Source: Deuterostichococcus epilithicus | Taxonomy: Eukaryota; Chlorophyta; Trebouxiophyceae; Prasiolales; Stichococcaceae | Length of the DNA stretch: 64,000 nucleotides | Reading direction: 5' to 3' | Assembly: GCA_033439295.1 (NCBI GenBank) | Contig: JAVTLE010000013.1 | Coordinates: 62,001-126,000 of the forward strand | Shown here: one piece after another, positions 1-13,637 of the stretch | How positions within the stretch are numbered: position 1 is the stretch's first letter | How the letters are laid out: each line of letters begins with the position of its first letter | Made by a program: the position numbers and the translations under genes | The notes under the pieces: model-generated | Seen by the model: the letters and a program-made list of their open reading frames with translations, nothing else | Told to the model about the DNA's origin: nothing | Databases searched by the model: none

Positions 1-1841
<1,841 letters not shown>

Positions 1842-2353
1842 GATGGCGGGGCTCCCACCGCCCGCCCTGAAGAGCTGGGCCGGCTATGTAGAAGACAGTC
1901 GGCAGCCGGGCAGAACGATCTTGCAGCCGTTGCTGTGATTGGAGCTATCCGAGTATTCGCGCCTGTGAGCCGTGCAAGAGCTGCACGCCTCGCCTGGAAG
2001 GCTGGCTGCAACCGGCGCTTACCCGTGTCGGTCTGCAAAATGAATTGAACCCGCTTTCAACGCCGCTCTGTGGAGGCAGTGCAGGGACGCCCCGCAAGCC
2101 CCGCGAGCAAGCTTAAAGACGGGAATCGGGTCAGCCAGCAAGCGCACTGACTTCCCCTGACAACATTGCCGTCTTGCTGCAGGTCCGCTGCGCAGCGCCA
2201 CAGCGGCCCCTCCCGCAAAGAGAAAGGCATCTTCTGCGTAAGCAATTGACCGTGGGGGAGCGTGCCTGTGCCGGGTTGCGGGGGCGTTGCCAAGTCGTCT
2301 GCATCGGTCGCTGAGCAGTTGTAGCTGGTGAATTTGGTGCCAAGAGGGGCATC
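1842..2353. promoter_or_regulatory. Divergent intergenic region between PP2Ac and eIF4A3
   Basis: This 512 bp spacer between two outward-facing start codons must hold both promoters and 5' UTRs. I see no clear TATA box, conserved ORF or repeat. Assignment as a bidirectional promoter is inferred from gene orientation only. Confidence 0.5.
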
Positions 2354-5300
2354 ATGGCCGCCAGGTGAGCAACGTACTTTCTCAGCAACACCATCTGCAG
2401 ACAAGGAGCGTCGCAGGGTTGGTCTGGGCCTCTCGACGGCTCTGTCGACATTTCAAGCGCCCTGTGATGGCACACACAGCAATCGGAGCAGCTGCATCTG
2501 CTGCCAACATCGCCGCCCTTTGCAATGGGTGCTTCCAACTTCTTGTAAAGCTGCAGCCGACCCACCCCGAACAGCGAAGCCTTTGCCGTCACCAAGCGGA
2601 TGTTCGAGGTCGAAAGCAGAAACGGGCCAGGATGCCGTCGAGTTTGCAGCATGACGCTGCTGCCAGAGTGTAGTCGGATCCGATGAGCGCGGCGTACGAC
2701 TCCGACTCCGGGGCAGAGGCAGCATGCTGTGCCGCGATGCACAGGCCAAGCGGCCGTGCGCCTGGCGATTCTGGCGCAGACCCCTCCGCCGCATGCCCCA
2801 GGTCGCCACCGCATGCACCAGGTCGCCCACGGCTGGGCCTCAACTACTCACCTCCATAGAGAGTGTAAGTGACAGATTGTAGCCCCGCTCTGGAACACAC
2901 TTGACATGTGCTGCGCAGGCCGGCCGCCCCGCCGGCGGACTTCGATGCGGAGGAGGGCGTGTCCTTCGAGACCAGCAAGGGCGTGAAGGTGGTCAACACC
3001 TTCGAAGCGATGAAGATTCGGGACCCGCTGCTGCGCGGCGTCTATGCCTTTGGCTTCGAGAAGCCGTCCGCCATCCAGCAGCGCGCCATCCTGCCAATCA
3101 CACAAGGCCAGTAATGTGCTGCAATGCTTGAGGACTGCATCGACATTGTAGCAACACCAAGAGTGCCTGTGGCGACAGAAGCAGTAGAAATGCAGCAGTC
3201 ACCACAATGGTGGCGGATGTAGCAGCAGGCCCCCAGGAGTAGGTTGCCACTGCTGCGGGCACACACTTGGCCAGACCCTGCATGCTGCTCAAAGCCATCC
3301 CTCGTGGCTTCCAGGGCGGGACGTGATCGCGCAGGCGCAGTCGGGCACGGGCAAGACGTCCATGATCGCGCTCGCGCTGTGCCAGACGCTGGAGACCAAC
3401 AAGAACCAGTGAGTCTGCATTGCAAGGCTCTTGTCTATGTAGTCCGATGATTCCATTGCATGCTGCCAATGTGCCTGCGCCAGCTGCCAATCGCGCGGTG
3501 CAAACTAGCTGCACTACGCGCATCATTTCATCGTGTCAAGCCGCAGCTAAATCAGTCTGCTGTGCACACCCCTCTCTCCTTCGTTGCCAGAGACAACTGC
3601 ATGTTGCGCGGTCGTCCCTGCAGCACCCTGCTGTTGACGGCAGACGCATCCTGCACGTCCGCAGGGTGCAGGCGCTGGTGCTGTCGCCGACGCGCGAGCT
3701 GGCCAGCCAGACGGAGAAGAACATCATGGCACTCGGCGAGTTCATGAAGGTTCGCGCCCACTGCTGCATTGGCGGCAAATCCATAGGTGGGCTTCCGTCC
3801 TGCTCCCGCCTACCTCCTACTGCCTGTTGTACACACTGCTCAAATGTTGTGATGGCACGGTTGCCCCACCCTCGAAAGTGTGGGGCTGGAAGCCGTGACG
3901 TGCAGCAGCCTCGAGGGCCTGCCGTGTTTGGAGATGTTGAGGGGGCCGTCAGAAGTGGTTCCAGTAGACGGCTCTGCCTGCCGGCCAGGCCACCGCCCTC
4001 GCCGGCAGGTCACCAGTGCCGCATCTGCGTGCGGCCTGCAGCTGCAGCGTCGAAGACACATCGACACCGACCCTGCACACTTCCGCCTGCCCCACAGGCG
4101 AGGACATCAGACGGCTGGAGGCGGGCGTGCAGATCGTGTCCGGCACCCCTGGCCGGGTGTTCGACATGATCAAGCGGCGGTGCCTGCAGACGCGCGACAT
4201 CAAGGTCCTGGTGCTGGACGAGGCGGACGAGATGCTGGCCAAGGGCTTCCGGGAGCAGATCTACGACGTGTACAGGTGAGGGCGAGCGGTGTGCGGGGGA
4301 TTGCCAGGCTGGGGTGCCGCTTCCAGGGTCCGGTGTCGTGGGCCATTTCCATGGGCCGCTTCGTCTCCCATGGCGCACGGAGCTCACGCCAATGCGAACA
4401 GGCGGCTTGGCAAAGAATTGGGCTCTCAAGCGCCACGCTGCCAGGTCGAGCGTGCACGGCTGGTTGCACATACGCACCTGCGAGCAAGCACCTTGCTGGC
4501 TCCTGCAGCTGCACACCCGGTGTGACCGGCCGCTGTGGAAGCAATGCCTGCGCGTGTGTCGCCGACCAGTCGCAGAAGATCACCCACATGCTGTGTCCCT
4601 GGCTCGTCCCCAGGTACCTGCCGCCGGAGACGCAGGTGGTGCTGGTGTCTGCCACGCTGCCGCACGAGGTGCTGGAGATGACCAGCAAGTTCATGACAGA
4701 CCCCGTGCGTGTCCTCGTCAAGCGCGATGAGCTGACCCTGGAGGTGCGCGAATTCCTACACTCTGGGAATTTCTGGCCAGGCCTGAAGGCATGGAAACAC
4801 GCTTGGCGCCTGCGCCGACCGGCACAGCACTGCGGCCCGTGTATGGCTGTCGCCGCCTGCGGGCACGCACAGCGCATCGGGGGAGGCTGGCGAACCGGCA
4901 TGCCTGCTGTGGGCACGGGAGCGTCGCTGTGCGGACGGGTCTCTGCAGTCTGAGGTGGTCGTACATCTACTCCTGATGTGTTTGTCGCCGCCGCACCGCA
5001 GGGCATCAAGCAGTTCTTCGTGGCGGTGGAGCGGGAGGAGTGGAAGTTCGACACCCTGTGCGATCTGTATGACACGCTCACCATCACGCAGGCACGTCAC
5101 TTTCCTGATACCTCCCTTGACGCCTTGCTGCTCAAGAGCTCTTTGCCAACTCACTGGATCTGGGCGCAACTCTTTGCAATGCTACACACCTGTAATGCCG
5201 CTTGTTGCTCCAAAACTGCCCTCTTTAAAGGCAAACCCAGTGGCTGCACGTCTGCTCGAATCACGTCTGCTCAAATCACGACTGGTGGCGCTGATGTCGA

Positions 5301-6888
5301 TCTGTCGCCACCCGGGTGCGAACAGGCAGTCATCTTTTGCAACACCAAGCGGAAGGTGGATTGGCTGACGGAGAAGATGCGGCAGAACAACTTCACCGTC
5401 TCCGCCATGCACGGCGACATGCCGCAGAAGGAGCGTGACGCCATCATGGGCGAGTTCCGGTGCGCGCCTCTCGAGACCTTGACCGGCACACCCTGGCCCT
5501 GCTCCGCCGCCCTGGCCGCCGCCGACTGCCTTGCACTGTCGTCTGTTGTCTGCTGCGCTGTAACACTGTCCGATGAGCCGGGAATCTCCGTGCGCTGCGT
5601 GTGCCACCTTGTACCCATTATGGTTGGTTTGGATGTTGGAAGCACAGAAATGTGGAATGCTAGAGCTGCGAACGTGACGTGATGTCCTCTCGCTGCCGCA
5701 GGAGCGGCGCGACTCGGGTGCTGATCACCACCGACGTCTGGGCCCGCGGCCTGGATGTGCAGCAGGCGAGCCTCGTTCTTCACCCCAGCACCTCTCTGCA
5801 CAATGCATGTGCCGTCTCTGACCTTGCCATCATGGTACAATGCAGCAAGTCAACTAGGCAGCCCCAGGGAGTGTGAGAACATGAACTGCACTGCCCCACC
5901 CTCTTGGCGGCAGCGCAGTCTTATTGGTGCCTACAGTCTTGTCAACTGCTGCAGAAGCTGGCTGCCTGGAACCCAGCAGGGCAGCCAGTGGTCACCTGGG
6001 AGCATCGTTGTTGTGCTGTCAACCTCCCGACGCTGGCTTGTGCGGCTCACCTCAGCGCCGTCGTCGTCGCAGGTGTCGCTGGTCATCAACTACGACCTGC
6101 CCAACAGCCGTGAGCTGTACATCCACCGCATCGGACGCTCAGGCCGCTACGGCCGCAAGGCGAGCTGCCTCCCCGACTTTGTCTGACCCGGTTTTTGGAC
6201 ACAAGAACATTGACAGTGGCCTGATACTAGGCTTGGCGGCTGTGGTTAGATTTGGCAAGTCGTTGTGTTGCCAGAATTGTGTCAGGACCTGTGCAGCCTG
6301 TTCCATAACTTGTCTTGCCTGCCGCTGCGCTCCAGGGTGTGGCCATCAACTTTGTCAAGAGCGACGACATCCGCATCTTGAGGTGAGCTTTGGCGCGCAC
6401 ATTCCAGCTGATCCCCTCTCTGCTTCGAAGCCGCACCTGACGGCGCCGCAGCCATTTGACTGTACTGTGCTAGCCCCTCTCGGATGTGAGGTGGCGTGCA
6501 TTGACAAATGGCTGTATGCTGCCGCAGGGATATCGAGCAGTACTACAGCACACAGGTGAGGCTTGTGTCGCTGGCTGTGCTGGATGTGTGAATGATGTCA
6601 CTGCAATGCGTGAATGATGTCACTGCAATGCCTGTGCCAGTAGCATGGTCACAGGTCACTACGTTGCCAAAACAGGATGCTGCTGAAGCTGGGTGCCTCT
6701 GCTGACGAGCTGACTGTGTTGCTGCAGATTGACGAGATGCCCATGAACGTGAGTCGCTCCTGTCAGTTGCTGTTTCAGATGCAAACCTCGGTGGTTGCAG
6801 CGACTGCTTGCGCCCTGCTCCGTCTCATGCAACTGCTCATCTGCCTTATCCAAGTCGACCTGATTTGCAGGTGGCGGACCTCATCTAG
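2354..6888 (+). CDS. EIF4A3: DEAD-box RNA helicase eIF4A-III (exon junction complex core)
   Basis: This is an ATP-dependent RNA clamp of the exon junction complex, acting in splicing-coupled mRNA marking and nonsense-mediated decay. I place fourteen exons: 2354-2364, 2919-3106, 3315-3408, 3665-3786, 4098-4275, 4614-4743, 5002-5091, 5326-5459, 5702-5765, 6073-6159, 6336-6382, 6528-6555, 6728-6748 and 6871-6888, giving 403 aa. Motifs in order are [21 protein letters not shown] (74-81), PTRELA (106-111), TPGR, DEAD (179-182), SAT (210-212) and HRIGRSGR (355-362). The C-terminus is [17 protein letters not shown], diagnostic of eIF4A-III rather than eIF4A-I. The 11-nt first exon (MAAR) ends in a strong AG|GTGAGC donor and is the least certain part. 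Introns after 3106, 5091, 5765 and 6159 appear to use GC donors, because the conserved protein is only kept in frame that way; the one after 5091 has a GT alternative. Confidence 0.93.
6588..6631. repeat. Perfect 22-bp tandem duplication in an eIF4A3 intron
   Basis: Two identical 22-bp units (6588-6609 and 6610-6631) lie in the intron after exon 12. This looks like a recent slippage duplication. No function is apparent. Confidence 0.85.
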
Positions 6889-7875
6889 GCGCTAGTCCCA
6901 CTGCTCCGTCTCTGGCGTCCACACATCAATGTAGTGGCCTGCATCATGGTATGCTGCGGTGGAGGAATCACGGCCATGGCGCCGGTGCCCCTGGGAGGCA
7001 GTACAAATTACCACTGTCAATAGGACGAGGTCTGTGTGGACATATAGACAGGAGTTCGGGCGGGAATCTCAGCTTTACCTATTAAACGGCATGTGGTGTG
7101 CTGGAAAGCCTGCACAGGTTTGAGACTGACAGAGTTGTCCATCTGCCCTAGAGCGGAGGGGATGTTGCGGTTGCCTCTTGCTGGCTGGCTGGCGCCGGCT
7201 TGTCGTGCTCACCCCGTGGCTCTTGCTGCCTGATGAACTTCCTTTAGCCCATGTTCTGTGAGTGGCGCAGCAGAGAAACCTTAATTTCCTCACGACAGCA
7301 GTGGCACTGTATGCCTGTAAACGCCACACTTGGATGCAGATGTCGTAACTTCAGCTGTAGACACCCTCATTGTGGTGGCCTAGAATAAGTGCACACTTGT
7401 CGAACATACATCTGGGCAGCCGTCCAAATGCACCTTCTCTGATCTCCAGGACGGTGTTCGTAGGTTTGACACATGGCACGCAGTCGAGAGAAGGCTCGCT
7501 TGTGTGGCTGCCACTGCTGTTCGCTGTGGCGTAATTGAACCACGCCTGAAATGAACTTTGGACATGTCGCCTTCTTCCGACCCTCGACCTCCCACTGGAA
7601 GTGAGCTTTATTTGACTTGGAAGTACCAACACGCTGTGCCGGTAGCATAGACATCGAATGACGAACACCATCACTGCACATCAACCGGATAGTTTGCACT
7701 GCGTTGCTGCACAGCTGCGAGCACCCGCATTGCCATGCAAGCGACGGGTCTGACTCTGCTGCGTCGCACACATGCTGTAGGCGCCGGCAAGGGATAGTAC
7801 CGCCGCAATGGCCTCCCCAACGGCGCGTCAGTGGCTGCGCTCGGCCGGCTGCCTGGAGCTGGAACCAGCTGCTGT
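6889..7875. other. Convergent 3' region between eIF4A3 and NAC-beta
   Basis: About 1 kb lies between the two stop codons. It must hold both 3' UTRs. A TGTAA element at 7316-7320, the usual polyadenylation signal of green algae, is a candidate end for eIF4A3 about 430 bp past its stop. Open frames here, for example 7351-7674 on the minus strand, show no recognisable protein. Confidence 0.4.
7316..7320 (+). terminator. Candidate TGTAA polyadenylation signal for eIF4A3
   Basis: TGTAA is the typical poly(A) signal in chlorophyte 3' UTRs. It is a short motif and can occur by chance, so support is positional only. Confidence 0.35.
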
Positions 7876-9644
7876 TCATGCGTTTGCGGTGGCCTCGAAG
7901 TTCTCCACCAGCTCCGGCACATCCTCTGCGGGGGCAGAAAATTTCAGAGTCTGCCTCAATACAACACACAATGTCCAGTTCCTAGTGCATCAGGTCGACG
8001 CCTTTGCAAGTGCACAAGCGCATGGGAATTGTCTGGCACGGCCGGACCGCATGAGTGGCACTGGTGTGTGGACCGGTTTGGACTTTGAACTCAAGTGGGG
8101 TCTGGATCGGCCAGGCTGAACGCACCGTCGTCGTCATCCTCCTGGATGTCTGCGAGGCCGCCGCGGGCGCCACCCTCCTATGCCGGTAGGGTGCGGGGTT
8201 CAAGAGCCGGCTTGGCATTCGAAGCGATGGGCGCCCGGGGCGTGTGTCACAACAGGGCATGCACGCAACTCGTGTTTGAACATAGAGATGCCCCTTAGCA
8301 CCGCGTGCACTGCATGCACATGCCTGCTCTGCCTAAACTGGCAGCAAAGCACGCGTTGCGCTGCCGCGATGTACGATGCTTGTTGGTTGCCTCTGCGGAA
8401 AGCAGGAAGCAGGAAACTGAGAGGTCACCTTCTTGCCGAGCTCCTGGATGCCCTCCGGGCCAAGCTGCGGCAGGATGCCTGGCAGCATCTCCTCGATGCC
8501 TGCATGCAATATCAGGAGCTACAGCCAGGTGCTCAGGTTCAAGGCCCCATTCGGCCATGACGTCTGTCAGCACTGTCAGAAGTACAACAGTACCGCAGGC
8601 GAACAAGAGTGAAGGCGCATGCAGCGCGTACTCTTCGTCTGCGAGGGCCCGCTGATAACGTAGGTGTTGGCCGCGATGGACGCTTGCACTGCGAGATGCA
8701 GACAACAGGTCAGATACCCAACAGTGTGCAACAACAGTATTTCCAGTGCAAGCAGGCTGGACTGAGCTTTTGAAAGACAGCATGAGTATGTGCAACACGT
8801 CAACGAGAATCTTGTGGCAGCCCGGCGGCTTGCAACATGAGCACTTGACTCACCCTTGGGGTTGGTGAAGTTGATGACATCGTCGCCCTGGAAGATGTTG
8901 ACCTCCTCAATGCCGGGGATGGTGTTCACGCCCAGCCGCTTGAGCGTGTTCTGCAGCCGCTTGTCGTCTGTGCTCGTGGTCTTGTGCACCGCCTTCTTCT
9001 TCCTGCATCCACACATGCGCAGTGTCAACAGGGGAGAAAATCTGGCAGATGTCGCTTAGCGCATAGCACCTGTGCAGGTCGCTGCATGGCATCCGAGATG
9101 CCTGACGTCCAGACTCTAGCTGCCCGGGCGACGCCTGCAGAACTGGCTCAGAAGGCCTTGTTCAATATGCAGGAGCTGCGACCCCAAGCAAAGCCAACTT
9201 GAGGTCGCGGCGGAGGTGGTCTGACGCCCTGGAGAAGATGGATACTCTTCGCAGCGAACGGTCGTCAGATGCCGCACAGACGTCAACCCGACGAACTTCT
9301 GCATGCAGGCACCAGTCCGGGCCCCATTGAGGCCCATGGATCCGCCTGTAGCGAATGCGGCGCACAAGCGCCAAGCCAGCTCCATACGTCCCATCTGGTG
9401 GACGCTTCCATGCGTCTCCTCTACAGCGCCTCAGACCTATTGGCCTCTCGCTCCTCCTGATTCTACATGTCCCGCCGCAAGGATACCGCGACGTCTGACC
9501 GCATGGTGGCTTCGACACAGAGCAGGTTCCTGCACAGCCCGTGCATGCCAGCGAGAGTCGCTGTATGCTCCCTCACCTCCTGACCGAGCCCTTGCCGCCG
9601 GTCCGGACGGACCCGGCCATCTTCTGCAGCTTTTCCCTGTTCAT
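7876..9644 (-). CDS. NACB: Nascent polypeptide-associated complex subunit beta (BTF3-like)
   Basis: This is the beta subunit of the NAC heterodimer, which binds ribosomes near the exit tunnel and controls targeting of nascent chains. I place six exons at 9577-9644, 8854-9002, 8632-8688, 8429-8499, 8126-8177 and 7876-7925. All are GT-AG with matching phases, giving 148 aa. The protein starts [19 protein letters not shown], followed by the ribosome-binding basic RRKKK motif. The NAC domain contains [26 protein letters not shown] and [14 protein letters not shown]. It ends in the acidic [15 protein letters not shown] tail typical of plant BTF3. The start is fixed by alignment to plant NAC-beta. 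It is divergent from the PPR-like gene, with 730 bp between starts. Confidence 0.93.
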
Positions 9645-10374
9645 CTGCAGAGCGAAACCACAGATACGTCGGCTTCCGGCCTGCACTGACTCAGAATCTC
9701 TCCATACATTGCCGACATGCAGCAGAGCATCAATATCCATCGCCCTGGTGGCCTCAGTACGTGCTTTTGCTGTACCGAGCAAAGCCAGATGCTCAGCACA
9801 AGGTGCGACAAGCACGGCGTGGGTGCTACCTTGGCAAGCTGTGAAGGGCCTGGACCACCGAGTACCGCGGATCTGTGCTTTCCTGCTCGCTGAGAGGCCC
9901 TGCGAGCTCCTGAAAGGATCACAGTGCTCGCTCGGCAGCCGACACCATGACAGTGCCTCATCCACCCTTGCTGCTGCCCAAGCCCTACTTTTGGCAAGTT
10001 CCGTGCTGATTTTACGAACAATCTCTGCCACGATCGCCTCCGCTGCGAATGCGGTGCAGCACTGCCACAGTGAACGTTGCAGCTGCATTTGCGGCGCTAC
10101 TCTCACGATCGGCCGCGTCTCGCGCCTCCTGTCAATCGTTGCTGGTTGCCCATCTGTGTATCTTCCCGCCTGCTTCCCACACGCAGATCAGCTGCAGGTG
10201 CGTTGCGAAACCTGCGATGCTGCCACAGTATGATCTTTCCTGTACAGTGAAGCCCGGTGGCATGGACCCCACAGACAGAGGACCTCAAAGAGCATGAGCG
10301 CGGGCGTCTGACATGCGCCTGCAATCCGCAGGTTGCAAAGCAGTACTTCTGCCGGCAGACGGTTCGGAAACGCC
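9645..10374. promoter_or_regulatory. Divergent intergenic region between NAC-beta and the PPR-like gene
   Basis: This 730 bp spacer separates two outward-facing start codons and presumably carries both promoters. Long open frames cross it on both strands but look like shadows of GC-rich sequence, with no motif I recognise. Confidence 0.4.
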
Positions 10375-13002
10375 ATGCAGCTGTCTGCGCTGCTGCGATC
10401 CAGCAGGCTGCTGAGCAGCCTCCAGGGGTGCCTGTTGCCCGGCGGCAGTGCTCCGGCAGCGGCAGCCGCCGCTCTGCAAAGGCCGCCGGTGGCCTATGCG
10501 CGGTGTTTCGCCGTACCCGGCTATGTCCCCGAAGCCGACGAGCCGTGGCCGGAAGGTCGGCGGGCGCCGGAAGGTGCGCCATTGTGCAGCCGGTGCCTAG
10601 AGCCTATCAGCAATCGTTTTTCCATGTCTATTGTTGGTGTCCCAATACGGCGCATGGTCAGCTGTATGTGGCAGGAACCGGGCACTCGTCCTCACGGCTA
10701 CGGGCAGTTGCAGAGGGTACAGCGCTTGCCCTGTGCGGCGGCATGGGTGCTTAGGATCACTATGCAGCTCTGATTCGACGATGACAAGCACACGAAGCTG
10801 CTGACAGCAGCTGGTCGACATGCCTGCATGTGCAGGATGGTGGAAGGACCCCAGCATCACCACAGCGGCGCAGGCGTACGAGATCTTTGACGCCAGTCTG
10901 GAGAAATTCCGACACCTCCGTGCGTCTCCACATCTGCCTGCGCTCTTTGCGTTCGCTGCTCTTCCCTGCACCTTGCTGCTCGGTTCGTGAGGTCCTTCTC
11001 CAACACGTAGCCTTGCACCTGTGGGGCAGCAACATGGTCGAGGTTCTGGCGGCTCCAGGCTGCTGGACAGGTTCCAACGCTCAGTCACCCCACCCGTGAG
11101 GGATGGCTGGGATGGCTGTCAATGCGGCAGGGATCCGGTTTCATGTCCAGAACAGTGCGCCTCGCGCTTCAGCAGGGCTGTCCTCGTGTCAAGGACGCAA
11201 ACCCGCGCAGCCAGCTGATGCAAATGCACATTGACGTGCCCTTTGGCGCCGCCTGCATGCTACTGCCGCAAGGCATCGGCACATCCAAGAAGTGTTCTGA
11301 CAGTGCAATTCGGACATCAACTGCAGGACAGCGGCACATCCAGGAGATCATCAAGCGCTGCAAGGACAGCGACGACCTGCAGCTGGCGGTCAAGGCCATG
11401 GACAAGCTGACCCGCTTCCGCCGCGCAGAGGAGATCCACACGCCGTTCAACCTGCACACCAGCAAGATGCTGGTCGAGGTGTGTGGCCGTGTGCACCCGT
11501 TCTCCCGCCCCGATAGCGGTCGGTGACGTGCTCCTGCCTCGGTCTGTGCTACAACCGCACGCCCGCTACTCGTGACTGCTGACGCTGGGGGCGAGCTGCT
11601 GGCTGTGCATGGTGGCGGCTGCTTGGGAAGTCGGCAGGCCTGTAGCGGCGTTGTGCTTCGGGTAAGTCCTGCATGACTCCGCAGGGTGCCGGCTGAGCTG
11701 ACACTCGACACTGGTGTGTCGTGCAGCAAGCAGTGCAGATCAGCGCGCCGGCGGTAGCGGCGGGCGCATTTGAGCGCTTTGCGGAGCTGGGCCTGACCCC
11801 CTCCGGCAACCAGGTGATGCCGGCTTCCAAAGCTTGGGCGATGGGAGTTTGCACTTGCAAGGGCCTCAGCCTGCAGACAAAAGATGTCTTGCACACTAAA
11901 ACTTGTACTGGAGGGGATGCGCCTGCAGCGCTGAGGCCGGCTGGCCACATTATGCCGACCCTGTGACAGCCAATTTGGCGTACCTTGTTTTGGGTGGAAC
12001 GCTACTCCACGTACGACCTGGGGCTGCGCGCTGGAGCGCGAGCTGCGGCTGACGCCCTTTCCGTCCTGGCCGCGCAGGTCCAGATGCTGACCAAGTCATT
12101 GGGGGAGCAGGGCGACCTGGACGGTGCCTTGCGGCTGGTCGCCGCCGCGCGGGTGTGTCGCCACCTGGTTCCGGCACACCCAACACCATTCTAGGCCTGA
12201 ACATGAGCAAACCTCACAGCCTGTATTGGCCCTGCCGGCCGTGCAGCGCCTGCCGGCCAGCCTGCCTCTACCAGCCTCTTTCTGGAAGGGCCCCTTATGG
12301 ACGACCCGCCATTCCCCTGGCGCCTCATCTCTGCGCCGCACTGCCTGAACTGCCACCCTGTTCCGACATCATCATCACTTGTGGCCTGGCCAGAATGCGG
12401 GCGTGCGGACGACGCCGACGATGGCGTACTCGCTAGCGCGCACCGCCATCAACGTGGGGCAGCGCGAGCGCGGCATGGAGATCGTCAAGGAGATGGAGAT
12501 GAATGGTGTCAGGTGAGGGTGTTGCGGACAGGGTTGGGCCAGCGTCAGGGCTATCTCGCTGGTGTCCGTGTTTTGTGAGTGGACCAGGGCACCAGTGCAC
12601 GAGCTCGCATGTCGGTCCGTCAAGAGAGCACAGGGCTTGGCGTTGACAGCGCTGACAGCCAGGTTCGGCAACAAAGACGGCGGCAGCGGCAATGGCAGCA
12701 ATGGATGCAGCAGCTTTGTGATTGCAGCCAGAACCTATGCGGCAGCGAAAGCACACCAACTAATGTCACTCCGGTCGCGCTGCAGGATACGGCCTATCGT
12801 GTGGCAGCACCTGAATGGAGAGGTGGACCACGCTACGGCAGAAGGCGACGCTGCACCAGACAGCATGCCGCCTGGCGCGCAACAGACCAGCTCAGCCGAT
12901 GGCGCGGAGGCAGATGACGCTGCAGCGGATGACGCTGAGAAGGCAGAGCAGGGCGCGACGTCACCCGCGGCAGATGGCGCCCCGCCGGGCGTCGCCAGCT
13001 GA
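10375..13002 (+). CDS. Predicted mitochondrial helical-repeat (PPR-like) protein
   Basis: I do not recognise an exact orthologue. I place seven exons at 10375-10573, 10836-10919, 11327-11478, 11727-11813, 12078-12152, 12394-12512 and 12786-13002, all GT-AG with consistent phases, giving 310 aa. The first 50 residues look like a mitochondrial presequence (MQLSALLRSSRLLSSL, later ARCFAVPGY). The middle is built of paired helices such as IIKRCKDSDDLQLAVKAMD, AFERFAELGLTPSGN, QGDLDGALRLVAAA and RTAINVGQRERGMEIVKEM. That spacing, and the phrase MEMNGVRIRPIVWQHL, resembles pentatricopeptide repeats. The last 65 residues are Ala/Asp/Pro-rich and probably disordered. By family analogy it could be an organellar RNA-processing or mitoribosome-associated factor; that is inference. 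Confidence 0.72.
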
Positions 13003-13637
13003 AGGGTTATCAGAGCGCCGTCCAAGCAGTCGAAGAAATGGGAGTGATCCAGGTGCAACAGTAGGGGCTCTGGCCCACGTGTCACGCGCAGTCACAGTCC
13101 TCATGCAGAATCTTGAGCGGCAAATTGATTGATGGTGAGCTTGCGCTGTTTAGACTGCATGAGGGCTTCGCTGGCGCACCGCCCAGTACCCAGATAGTCC
13201 GCCTGCGGCTGTAGTCTTGCACTGATGAGGTCTTTCATCTTTGCAACTGAACCACATTGCCTAACGACAGGCATGCAACTCGGATGTTTGACCACATGGT
13301 TTGCTGCCCTCCAGTCAATCATGCGACGACGTGAATTGTGAGAACCACATGCGACATCATGGTTCATCTCGAATTTATAGCCGGCACAGGCTGCCAACGG
13401 CACGTCATCCCCGACCCATGAGCTGCACAAACGCCGCCAGCAGCGAAGTCCAGAAGCCCTAAAGATACATTCAGCCGATATCTACATTTCGCAAGCACGT
13501 CGAGACAGCCCTTGAGGAATTGCACGAAGATCGGTCAGCTGGCACATCTAAGCTCGGCCGCTGGAGTGCCAGGCGTATTGCTACACATGCCATGAGCCTC
13601 ACCTGCTAGCGGTTGCAATCCATACAAGGGACACAGC
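13003..13637. other. Intergenic region between the PPR-like gene and NDC1
   Basis: This should hold the 3' UTR of the PPR-like gene and the promoter of NDC1, which are on the same strand. I see no RNA gene, repeat or convincing coding exon in it. Confidence 0.4.

Noticed and set aside
2683-2798. Alternative first exon of eIF4A3 starting [13 protein letters not shown]
   Set aside because: It keeps phase only with a weak donor at 2799 and adds a Cys-rich stretch unlike eIF4A-III N-termini; the 2354-2364 exon has a much better donor and length.
2131-2814. 227-codon minus-strand frame
   Set aside because: Overlaps the first intron of eIF4A3 on the opposite strand, Arg/Ala-rich and without motifs; a GC-driven shadow frame.
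7351-7674. 107-codon minus-strand frame downstream of NAC-beta
   Set aside because: Lies in the expected 3' UTR and shows no family signature.
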